A stretch of DNA of 64,000 nt, from the NCBI GenBank assembly GCA_029255685.2, contig CM055318.2, positions 18,481,001 through 18,545,000 on the forward strand. The letters run 5' to 3'. Below the pieces are notes generated by a model that saw nothing but the letters and a program-made list of their open reading frames with translations, had not been told where the DNA came from and searched no databases. This document shows, piece by piece, positions 23,970 through 34,032 of this stretch. Positions within the stretch are counted from its first letter, which is position 1. Each line of letters starts with the position of its first letter. This DNA comes from Silene conica. Taxonomy: Eukaryota > Streptophyta > Magnoliopsida > Caryophyllales > Caryophyllaceae. The position numbers were made by a program, and so were the translations under genes.

Positions 23970-24498
23970 CGTATTAAGCCAGATTTACTACAAAAGAAAT
24001 ACATGAATGTTTTATTCTATAATGATTTACTTATATTTTACTTAGTATTCTCTTTATACCGGTGAACAATTTACATTTAATTATTTTGTAAGAAAAAATT
24101 AAAGTAAATATAAATTATTGACTAAAACAAATGAATTATTAATTTTCAACTATAATTAAGCATAAGAGGTTTAATTCAAAAAGACCGGTATTGAATTTGT
24201 GTTTTTACATTATCAAAATTAGAATAAAAAATAGTTTACTCACGAAAGAATTTGGTTTTATGATTTCTTTTGCATAAATAAGCAGTTATATTCATATTTA
24301 GTACGTATGACATTTCCTTTTTATAATATCAATAATTAATTGAGCATGAATATAGAGTTGATGTGTGGTGGATGTAGATTGTAGAGTGAAGTCATTAAAG
24401 TGGATCAAATGCAAATGGTAGGAGATGGACAAAGAATGGGGCCACGTTAGGTTGGCATCTTCACGTTTCAAAATCTGCATATGTCTCTTGCTTAATAC
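23970..24498. other. AT-rich spacer
   Basis: No gene or transposon end is recognised between the Stowaway and Tourist elements. Confidence 0.4.
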
Positions 24499-24501
24499 TA
24501 A

Positions 24502-24932
24502 GGCTCTGTTTGGCAAAACGAGCTGAAAAGCTACCTGAAATCTGAAAAGGTACCTGAAAACTGAAAAGTTACCTGAAACCTGAAAAGGTAGCTGATAAGG
24601 TAGCTGAAAATTAGGAGCTGATAACCTGACTGATTACATAAAAAACTGTTTGGCAAACTAGCTGAAAAGATATCTTATTTTAGTGAAATGACAGAAAAGG
24701 ATATAATAATTATTTACTATATTATAGATTAAAAGGTAAAAATGTAATATAACCTAGAATCAGGTACCTGAAATCTAAAATGCTACCCCATGTAGCATTT
24801 CATTTCAGCTAGCTTATTTGATCAAATAAGTTACTTGCCAAACACTCCCAAAAAAATAAGCTACCTGATTCTTTTGGCAAAAAAGCTATTTCAGGCAAAT
24901 CAGGTACCTGGAGTGCGCTGCCAAACAGAGCC
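24502..24932. mobile_element. Tourist-like MITE (PIF/Harbinger type)
   Basis: Left end GGCTCTGTTTGGCAAAACGA and inverted right end GGCTCTGTTTGGCAGCGCAC share 14 terminal bases. TAA flanks both sides (24499-24501 and 24933-24935), the 3-bp duplication of PIF/Harbinger. The interior is built of AGCTACCTGAAA-like words in both orientations. It is 431 bp with no coding frame. Confidence 0.85.
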
Positions 24933-24935
24933 TAA

Positions 24936-25255
24936 CTCTCATAAATACCGTAACAAGCGGAATCCATATTTACAACTCACTTGCCATTAATTCTTTGATT
25001 CCTGAAATTCTGCAAATTACCACGCAATTTCTAGACGGATCCTATTCAAATAAATTATGGAGTATCACTTTTCATAATCAACCATCTTTAAGTGTATAAC
25101 AATTTAAGAATATCGCATTTATATACATAGAATGATTATTGTCTTTAAAGTATTTACTATAATTTGTAAATTTTAATTTCTATTTTAACCATTTTAAAAC
25201 TTTAAAAACATAACCAATCTTGATAATGGTTAATTGGCTAGTTTGGCAAAATAAA
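24936..25255. other. AT-rich spacer
   Basis: I see nothing identifiable here. Confidence 0.4.
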
Positions 25256-26022
25256 TCCCTTTACAATAAAAGGGATAGCTTTTAGAGGCTTCTTATTGGC
25301 CGAATCATTTAGGGTAGATGAGTCCTACCATTATCTTTTTCTATTTAATTAATCTCTCTCCTCCATTTTTTTTTTACAAATTTTCGATTTCAAAATATTC
25401 ATTTTCATATTTTAAGTTTATGATACAAAGTTTATTTCAACAAAATTTTATGCAGAACAAAAAGAAAAAAAAAATGAAAAAATGTTTTGAAATTCATATG
25501 TTTTAACAATTATAAATTAATAAATCTCAAACTACTAAATTAAAAAATAACAACCAAAATGAATAATAACAAATAAAATATAGACAAGTAATTTATATAA
25601 TTATACACCAAATTTAACACGGAGATCCAATTTATAATATCTTGATGAAAATAACCAAAAAGAAATCAATTAAAATTAATTATTGGAAATAAAAATCATG
25701 AATAATCATTTTGTAGGTTGAAAAAATCAACCTTATATATGGTCAGGTTATTTTTGGGTAGATAGATAGACGAAGTTTATATTATATGGTCGTATTCATC
25801 CTACACATATATATTTGAGTCGTCATAAATAAAAATTTGTTTATCATTATATTGTCGAACTAACGCTTTGTTTTACCTACATTTAAGTTAAGCGTATAAA
25901 GTTAGATTGATATAAATGTAATCCTAAAATCATACTTTTCTTTTAATTATATTACTTACTAATTAATTTTTTCAATTTAATACAAATAAACTCGTGCATT
26001 TTTTGCACGAGAGTAAAACTAG
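25256..26022 (+). mobile_element. Non-autonomous Helitron
   Basis: The 3' end is clear: hairpin CTCGTGCATTTTTTGCACGAG then, ten bases later, CTAG at 26019-26022 followed by T. A plausible 5' end is TCCCTTTACAATAAAAGGG at 25256, preceded by A. The interior is AT-rich and non-coding. The 3' end is secure, the 5' end only plausible. Confidence 0.6.
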
Positions 26023-27184
26023 TTAGGCTTAAAGGCTAATTTGGTAATAAATTTAGACAATATTAAAATTGAGGATTTTTTTTTGTCAAAACCACTTAAT
26101 ATGTTCACTTTTTTTTACAAATAACTAGGGGTGAGAATCGGTCCAAGACCGGACCAAACCGGACCGGACCGAAGACCAAACTTAAAAATTTGGTGGACCA
26201 AAGACCGGACCTAAAACTTTCGGTCTTGGACCGGACCAAACCCGAAATATTTGGTCCGGTCCGGTCTTGGACCGAAATGGACCTAAATTATTTTTTTCAC
26301 TATTTTGTATACGATAATTACATTTTAATTTCGCTAAATAATATGCATTTAAATAGTTAGACAACACTTTTTAGGAAAATCATTGATAATACTAATTTAT
26401 AATGTCTTTTGAAGATAAAATGTTAATTTAATTCAAAATATTTTAATGATTAGTCTTAAAAAACAAGAATTTTGGTCCATTCGGTCCGGACCAAAATTAA
26501 CCGGTCTTGGACCGGACCGGACCGAAGACCAAAACTTGGAAAAATTGTTGGAAAATGTGTCCTCAACAATAGTGCGATCACGTCAATGATAATAATCATT
26601 GTCAAAAATCTTATGAAAAGAATATGCAAGGGACGATCCGATATTTAATATAGTCAACTGACCAACATTAATCGGTAATGATTGGCTGACTAGAGTTTGA
26701 CATTACTTTCGTGTGACGGTGGTGGTCAGTTGATCCCTTTAGGTCACACCTTTAGGACTAACCCCTTAAATATATATATTGATCAATTGTATATGATACG
26801 AATTGATCGATCTTCTTAAAACCATATATCGAGAAATCAGAGGTTAAATCTTAAAGTAAGATTTATATTTGAAATTTATATGTGTCGATTGTCAAATATT
26901 AATCGATATTTTAGAAATATCGAAATTAGAATATGAATGGTTCATGGTTATAACAAACGTTGTAAATATATCGTATCGACGATTATTATGATAACCATAT
27001 GTTGGGACGGTAATTACGAATCACTAGTTTAATTTGTTAAATATGATTTAATTAATCTAGAAATATTATTTATATGATAAATATATTTTTAAATTAATAC
27101 AATTGTATCATGTGACATAGGATGTCACATATCACACAATTGTACAAATTACAAATTGTAAAATGGAAGTCCATTTTACACTTA

Positions 27185-27421
27185 GGCCCTGTTCTTTCTG
27201 GCTTATTTTCAGCTCGTTTCAGTTCAGTTCAGTTCAGTTCAGCTCAGCTCAGTTCAGCTCAGCTCTATTCAGTTCAGTTCAGTTCAGTTCAGCTCAATTC
27301 AGTTCAGCTCAGCTTCATTCAGTTCAGTTCAGTTCAGTTCAGTTCAGCTCAGCTCAGCTCAGCTCAGCTTCATTTAATTCATTTCATTTCAGTTCAGCTC
27401 GACTTTATTACGTACATCCCA

Positions 27422-27482
<61 letters not shown>

Positions 27483-28586
27483 GTTTTTGTTATTATTATT
27501 ATTATTATTATTATATTATTTATTTATTTATTATTATTGCTTAATAATTCTTATTATGATTATTATTGTTATCATCTTAATGTGTTTCATCTTCGAGAGT
27601 TCAAGGTCATTATGGACACCAAAATCGCACCTTTTTTTCAATTTCTTTTTGAACTTTGTCCATGAATTTCTTCCGTTCTTTATCATCCATGTTTGAATCC
27701 GTTCTTCCTTGAATACTTTGATGTTGTATAACTGAAGTACCAGGTTTATGCATCCGAATGAAATTATGAAGTGTAAAAGCGGATACGATAATTGACATTT
27801 GATATTTCGTTGACATTTGTGACATGTTTTTTAACACCTTCCACCTTCTCTTCAGCTGACCAAACACCATTTCAACCGTCAACCTCAAAGATGAATGTCG
27901 ATAATTAAAATGTTCAAATATTCCGCTAGGAGGTGCATGCTTATATTCAGGCACATGGTTTCTCACGTTTGGATGACTAATAGGAGACAAATACACAAGT
28001 GTATTCGGGTATCCCGAATCCACCAAATAATATTTACCTATAAATGTTTATATATAAAAATAATTAATGTTTAGATAATAAAAAAAAATGAAATACATGC
28101 CACATTTACCACATTTAGACGTAAAATGTTTAGATAATAAAAAAATAATTAATTTTAATTAGACGTAAAATATTCAAATGTTACCTTTGTTAATTTTAAA
28201 ACACAAGAAAAGAAAAAAGCAAAATCCATTAGAGTTACTACAAAAAAAAATATACTTAAAAAGTAATATTTTTTTAATATAATTGTTTTTTAAAAAATCG
28301 CAAATTTGTATTAATCAAACATTTTTTTTATATTATTATTATTAGTTAGTATACTTTAATTAAACTTAAGTTATTTCTATTAATTTCAGCTTCATTCAGC
28401 TCAGTTCAGTTCAGCTCGATTAAATTCAGTTCAGTTCAGTTCAGCTCAGCTCGATTCAGTTCAGCTTAGCTCAGTTCAGTTCAGTTCAGCTCAGCTCGAT
28501 TCAGCTCAGTTCAGTTCAGTTCAGCTCAGCCCCATTCAGTTCAGCTCAGTTCAGTTCAGCTCTAAAAAGCCAGAAAAAACAGGGCC
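27185..28586 (-). mobile_element. PIF/Harbinger element, innermost layer of nest
   Basis: The left terminus GGCCCTGTTCTTTCTGGCTT and the inverted right terminus GGCCCTGTTTTTTCTGGCTT differ at one base. TTA flanks both sides (27182-27184 and 28587-28589), the standard PIF/Harbinger duplication. Both subterminal regions are arrays of TTCAG/CTCAG pentamers (about 27217-27400 and 28390-28562). A (TTA)n run follows at about 27420-27535. It carries part of a DDE transposase on the minus strand. At 1.4 kb it is too short to be autonomous. Confidence 0.93.
27610..28038 (-). pseudogene. Harbinger DDE transposase, C-terminal fragment
   Basis: On the minus strand this encodes the last part of a PIF/Harbinger nuclease: YYLVDSGYPNT (the second catalytic Asp region), then RHSSLRLTVEMVFGQLKRRW (the catalytic Glu region), then ALHNFIR-type sequence FTLHNFIRMH. 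An acceptor-like AG at 28039-28040 leads into GKYYLVDSGYP, so this was probably the last exon. The N-terminal half with the first catalytic Asp is absent, so the fragment cannot be active. It ends near 27610 inside the element. Confidence 0.85.
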
Positions 28587-29309
28587 TTAGTGTGTCGTGT
28601 AAGTGTGTGTGTTTTGGGTAAATATTAGTAATATTATTCTTTTACATGCATAATGATTAGGATAGGTTGATGCCTAATAGTAGGCATGCAACCCTAATTG
28701 CATGTGTAAGACAAGCCACCTAATTGTCCTTCCCCAACACACCTCAGGACACACTCCACCCAAAACCCTCTATATAAGCAATGTGAATTGTTCACATAAA
28801 AGGCTAATGTTTGGCACACATATTTTCTAAGTGTAGAAAATTCTAAAATCCTTTAAAAATATTATTCACATAATATTTCATACTACAAATTGTTGTAGTA
28901 TTCTAATATACTAATAATAGTATTAGTTTACGGTTTTAAGATAACCTAATTCCGTCTCCTAGCTCGGGTTCGGTTTTTGGTTCGTTTAAGGGTAGGTCTT
29001 GGTGCATCGTAAAGGAGGCAATCTAATTTGGTTGCTCCGTGGAAGATCGTCTTAGCACTCATTCAGACCGATTGTAAGGCCCTTTCTGTTATTGTTCCGC
29101 ATTTATTTTTGCATGCATAAAGATCAATATATATTAATATGAGATTAATAAGTAAATTATTAGTAGGACTAATAAATTGGTAAACTAGTATGACTAAAGT
29201 TTTCCTTCAAAAATGAGGGCCGAGGACCGGACCAAAATAATTCGGTCTGGGTTTGGTCCAGACCAAATGGTCCGGTCCGGACCTAAATTTGCTCACCCCT
29301 ACAAATAAC

Positions 29310-29600
29310 CCCCTAATATATCTAACTTTACAAATAACCACCACATTTTCAGCAAAACTAACCAAACTCACACCTTGCTTTTAATATGTTAACGGTTTTT
29401 TTTATTTTCCGACTTTTTTTACGAAACTACGACTCATATACAACTCATGCTTAAGTGAAATACCTATTTGGCCCCTCATTTATTACTTTCCCAATTACCA
29501 CATACTCAAATTCATCCCCAAATCATCAACAGAAACCCTAACTTTCACAATCAATTTCATCCCCAAATCTCTGTCAGGTTTTGATAACAATACCAATTAC
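29310..29600. other. Short spacer between elements
   Basis: No gene or terminus is recognised. Confidence 0.4.
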
Positions 29601-30124
29601 GATATTCTACGGTGTACCCCCGTGTTTTTCGGTTTTCTATGTTGTACCCCTACATTTTTTAAATTCTATGATATGCCATTAAACTCTATACATTAGTTTA
29701 TATGATGACATTGTTTATTGGTTCTGCTAGCTTAATTTCTTAATTTATCTATTAAATCGTCTATTTAACATTAATGTTTTTTATTGGTTCGCCGAATTAC
29801 CATTAACCAACCAAATAGTATAGAAATCTAAATCAATTTCATCAAATTGTTGTTATTATTTCATGCTTCATAACATATGTTTTTAATAAAAGTTTATGCC
29901 TATTTAAAGTTATTTGTAATACTTCATATATAGAATGATGATATCACATTAATAAGTCAAAATAAAGCTCAAATTACGACTTTTTATAGTGATAAAGTTA
30001 ATGAAGATTTGAAGGAGGTCACTATGGAGGATAAGTAAGAAGTTTAAGGGTATATCATATAAATTATAAAATGTAAGGGTATAACATAGAAAACTGAAAA
30101 ACACGGGGTACACCGTAGAATATC
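29601..30124. mobile_element. MITE with ~75-bp terminal inverted repeats
   Basis: The left end GATATTCTACGGTGTACCCC is matched by the inverse of 30050-30124 over about 75 bases with few differences, through TTTCTATGTT and ACCCTTACATTTT phrases. Long inverted repeats on a half-kilobase non-coding element suggest a Mutator-type MITE. No target duplication could be confirmed. Confidence 0.7.
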
Positions 30125-30440
30125 CCTAGTTTTTTTAGTATTGGAAGTATTTCGAGATTTGAGTAATGAGAATTTGATTAGTTAAGAGGAAAAATCTTTA
30201 ATAGATATCGAGCTAAAAATAATAATTTAGAATAATTTTATTCATTGATTTGCGAATTAAAATTTATTGTTCAAGTTTTTGAGGGTCATTGGATTAGGTT
30301 TTAGGCCGAAAGGTATTAAAAAAAGTTAATGAAAAATGGATGTGAAAAGGTAAAGTTCTTATCTGAAAAAGTAATTCCGATGATAAAAAGTCAATTTGAT
30401 AGAATGCGGTAGAGTAAATGTAAATTGCACCTTAAATAGT
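30125..30440. other. AT-rich spacer
   Basis: No gene or terminus is recognised. Confidence 0.4.
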
Positions 30441-30441
30441 A

Positions 30442-30701
30442 ATTCCTCCATTCCAATCAATTCTATACATTTGCTTTAGTCATGTTTACCAATACATGTT
30501 TTCTTTTGTTAATATTTTTAGTTACATATCGATAAAAATTATAAAACTTTGATATTCAAAATGTACTCGGTAATACAATTTAAACAAGAACTCACATGAC
30601 TATATTTTATGTTATATATTAAAAGTTGTGTCGAAGATTCACCCGACTTATAAATAGTGCCCAAAAGGTGAAATGTATAGAATTGATTGAAATGGAGGAA
30701 G
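30442..30701. mobile_element. Stowaway MITE (Tc1/mariner type)
   Basis: Left ATTCCTCCATTCCAATCAAT and inverted right CTTCCTCCATTTCAATCAAT form a terminal inverted repeat of about 30 bases. TA flanks both sides (30440-30441 and 30702-30703). It is 260 bp and non-coding. Confidence 0.85.
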
Positions 30702-30703
30702 TA

Positions 30704-31600
30704 TCTTTTTGGCAGGGAGGGGTCGGTCTTACTAAAGTTTAAGTTTAGCTTTGGTAGACTTTATGATGTGCTCATTTACACTGTAGGTTACCAAAGTCTA
30801 ATCTCTTGTCTGAAAATTTTTGATAGCGCGATGAAATGAAGAAAGATAAAAAAAAGTAGAAAATAAGTGGACCCACAACATCACCTGTTGAAAAACCGGT
30901 TATACCGGTTATATCAGACCGATTAGAGGATGGTTCCAATGCAAGTCAAATGATGCAATAATTTGGATTATTCTTAGTTAGATATTAGTTGAAATTAATA
31001 TGAGAAGATTGAAATTTAATTTCAATAATTCTCATAAAATAACCCTACATATCTTATCTTATAATAAAAGAGAATGCGTATGTGATGCAACATTCAGTGT
31101 GCTTATGTCCCTTGCTGACGTCACTAATTACATCCATGCCATTCATGTTGGTTTTATTGATTTCCCTATGCTTTCCTTTTTCTTTTCCGTTATACTCATC
31201 ACCATCAACATCTTACCTCCATCGCCGATACTCCGTCCACACCATTCACACCATCCACACCATCCAACGACATGTATCATCACCGAGTAACTCTGCCCAT
31301 ATTGTCTTTCATCGCTTAAGACTACAACAAGTACTATTTCATTTCTGGATCTGCTCGTGACGAATTTCCACAACAAAAACTAAATTATGCACAACAATGA
31401 AGTAATGTTCTACTTAATTATTCCAGATTTTGTCTTATCCCAAGAAAGTTTTACCTTTCGGTGCCGCTACACCATACTAGGTACCGTTTTTGTGCGAACA
31501 TTTACTTTAGCTTTCGAATTAAATTTCCTCTTTTAAAGTTATTTACTGAAATTTGGTCACCATATTAACAGGGCTACTCATATTATCTTGAAGAAAGGAA
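30704..31600. other. Spacer, nothing recognised
   Basis: Short open frames at 31000-31376 overlap on both strands, are low-complexity (CACCATTCACACCATCC repeats near 31237) and look like no known protein. I see no gene. Confidence 0.45.
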
Positions 31601-32179
31601 ACGTAGAAAAGATTGAAAAGCTTATTATTGAATAACTTCAGAGGTACATGGTATGCATACATTTATACAATATACATCCCACTATATTAGGAACTACCGT
31701 CTAATATATCTCCTAAATAAGAGCAACTAAATAACTAAAAGATAATACAATAACTAAATATTATGTACGAGATACGGTGAATAATATGGAGTAAAATATC
31801 ATAGAATATTTCCTCAATACTCCCCCTCAAGTTGGAAAAGTTGGTATAACAACACCCAACTTGAATTGTAGATATCGAAATGCATCTCCCGCCAAGGCTT
31901 TAGTGAAGAGGTATGCAATTTGCTCCTTACTCCGTATATGTGACGTAGTGATTGTGCCTTGAACAAGATGATGTCGAATAAAATGACAATCTATCTCAAT
32001 ATGCTTCGTACGATCATGAAAAAGCGGATTTTTGGCTATGTGTTAAGCCGCCTGATTATCACAATAAAGTGCCATAGGTTTATCATGATCAATGCCCAAT
32101 GATTTAAGAAATGATTTAACCCAGATAACTTCACTAGTAAGACAAGCCAAAGCCCTATACTCCGCTTCCGCGGACGATC
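31600..32179 (-). mobile_element. Ty1/copia relic A: RNase H end and LTR piece
   Basis: On the minus strand, 32179-31840 reads as the end of a copia polyprotein with RNase H features (SAEAEYRAL, a YCDNQAA-like phrase, [20 protein letters not shown]). It is followed by a polypurine tract AACTTGAGGGGGAGT and an LTR beginning TATTGAGGAAATATT at 31819. It is old and broken. The newer copia element B abuts it at 32180. Confidence 0.75.
31682..31819 (-). repeat. 138-bp direct repeat, left copy (LTR of copia A)
   Basis: The same 138 bases recur in the same orientation at 38205-38342 with only a few differences by eye. In the left copy it lies next to the polypurine tract of copia relic A, so it is LTR sequence. 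Confidence 0.85.
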
Positions 32180-33169
32180 TGTGGGGAATATAACATGTAT
32201 TCGCCCTAAACATGCAGGATTATAATGAAAATTACAGTTGTGATTATGGTCATAAGATAAATAAAAACATGAAAAAGAATACAACCTTGGGTCATTGCTT
32301 GAATAGGCCTAAGAACAAGAATTAAAGTAAATTCCCTCATATAACTTGCACCCAAGACTTTGTTTGAGACGATGCCGCGTGTGCTAGAAAGGCTCTCCAA
32401 TTGCCTTGCAATATGGGGAGAGTTATTGAGGTTTTAGATGTGAGATCTGAGTTTTGGGAGAAGAATGCTCTCAAAACCCTAATTGTGAGAATTATGATTC
32501 AACAATTACTGACATAAGGAGAAGGACTTTCCTTATGTAGCACTTAGGGTGGGTCGGCCGAATTAGGGTAAGAGTGGGCTTTCTCCACTCTTACCTTATT
32601 CCTTTGCCTGATTCGACCCGTTTTGCTAAATATTATTTGCGGGATTTTTATTATAAATCGCATACGTGTTATCAGATATTAATGCAGTCGATGTATTAAT
32701 AATGGTCTGATAAAATTACGATATTGTATAATTACCCAAATTAATATAACTGTTTATATTAATACGCGAAATTAATATTTAATTAAATATAACTGCTTAT
32801 ATTTAATTTACGAATTAAACATGTAATCCGTATTAGCTAAAATTATTTAATCCGTATTAAATAATAATCTCAACATCTTATTGACTAATTTAATAGTCAA
32901 TACCTCTGACTAACTGTTTAGTCGTATCCGGCATAAATGTGATTGTATTTTCATACCTTCACATCTCTCAAACGTGTCCTATAGGTGTGACGTATAGGGA
33001 CCAGTTGATCACCGTCATCCGTATGACAATAACCTCAAACTTATCTAGCAAGCCAACCGTTATTGATAAACGTGGATCAACTGGTAATAATACTGAAGTA
33101 TGCCCTTGTGATCCTTAAAGAGATTTAATAAGTCATTGTACTTAATTGTCAAGGACACCAGCCCCAACA
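32180..33169 (-). mobile_element. 3' LTR of copia element B
   Basis: On the minus strand the LTR runs from TGTTGGGGCTGG at 33169 to CCCCACA at 32180, about 990 bp. Just before it is the polypurine tract CAAGTGGGAGAT, which with ~20 flanking bases occurs twice (33172-33191 and 33248-33267). Confidence 0.8.
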
Positions 33170-34032
33170 ATCTCCCACTTGTCCGTACAAGGGTATGTGC
33201 AATGACGTTATCATACTACATGTGGAGGACACAAGGCTCCAACAAACTCCCACTTGTCCGTACAAGTGTAGGTGTGATAACCGATTCTCATATCCTTTTA
33301 AAATTTCTCCCACTCAATGTAAGACAATTTGCAAATCCGCATTCGCAAAGGTCGTATCTCACAAGCGATCTGTATCAAGAGTGGTTTCCCCGACTAGAGA
33401 GTAACTTAACTGATAAAACGAATCTGTATTCGAGCATGTCCATGCATTTCAGTTACTACTCCTCGAGTGGCCCTGAGAAATGATAAAATCCTGATAAGGG
33501 TTTGGATATTTCCCTCAACTCGAATCCTGCCGATATCGCGCAGCATGAAATAACCCAGAAAAAATCCTCTTGGCCCCTGTTACGATGGCCGTGGGAAAGA
33601 AACCAAAGTTACCCAAAATCTGCCTTAATCTCAAGAGACAGTTGAAAGTCAAAAGACTCGACTCTAAGGAACACTATGGAGGTCCTATCCAAGACCTGAC
33701 ACCCAATGTTATAAAACATTTAGGACTCCATAACGTTGTCACGGGGTGTCCTACGAGATATCCGTATAACTCGCCTTTGTGATTGGTCAGTCATCCGTGT
33801 GACTTATGGCTCGTTGAACCCACCATCAACGAACGTCACAAAATGATTACCTGAGTTATCAGCTCAAGTGGGTAATCAAGGACTAAAACGATGTAATGTT
33901 ATTCAGTTCACTTTGTGGTGTTCAAAATTGGCGTACAATTCCACATGAAAAACAAAACATTATATATCATAACAATGGGGTTGAATAGAGTACACGAGAA
34001 AATGAATTATTACATGAAGTCATAAAAGAGTA
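33170..34032 (-). other. Untranslated 3' region of copia element B
   Basis: This stretch lies between the pol stop codon and the LTR. It contains a duplicated polypurine-tract block, and no further gene is recognised. Long 3' leaders of this kind are usual in some copia lineages. Confidence 0.6.

Larger units (their letters stand above)
26546..29209. mobile_element. Solo LTR of an LTR retrotransposon, middle layer of nest
   Basis: Starts TGTTGGAAAATGTG at 26546 and ends CTTCA at 29209, with the 5-bp duplication AAAAT on both sides (26541-26545 and 29210-29214). Without the Harbinger inside it is about 1.26 kb. A TATA-like CTATATAAG lies near 28770. No gag, pol, PBS or polypurine tract is present, so this is what LTR-LTR recombination leaves. 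The TGTTGG start fits Ty1/copia, but the family is inferred. Confidence 0.8.
26126..29301. mobile_element. hAT MITE, outermost layer of a three-level nest
   Basis: Left end TAGGGGTGAGAATCGGTCC and inverted right end TAGGGGTGAGCAAATTTAGG share ten terminal bases. The 8-bp duplication CAAATAAC flanks it exactly (26118-26125 and 29302-29309). The element's own sequence, about 510 bp, is full of GGTCCGGTCC-type words in both orientations. A solo LTR sits inside it. Confidence 0.88.

Noticed and set aside
27122-27696. Ser/Gln-rich and Tyr/Leu-rich frames in the Harbinger element
   Set aside because: They come from the TTCAG and TTA simple repeats and have no coding character.
31000-31376. Overlapping short frames on both strands
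   Set aside because: They are low-complexity (CACCATTCA-type repeats), overlap each other in several frames and have no motif.
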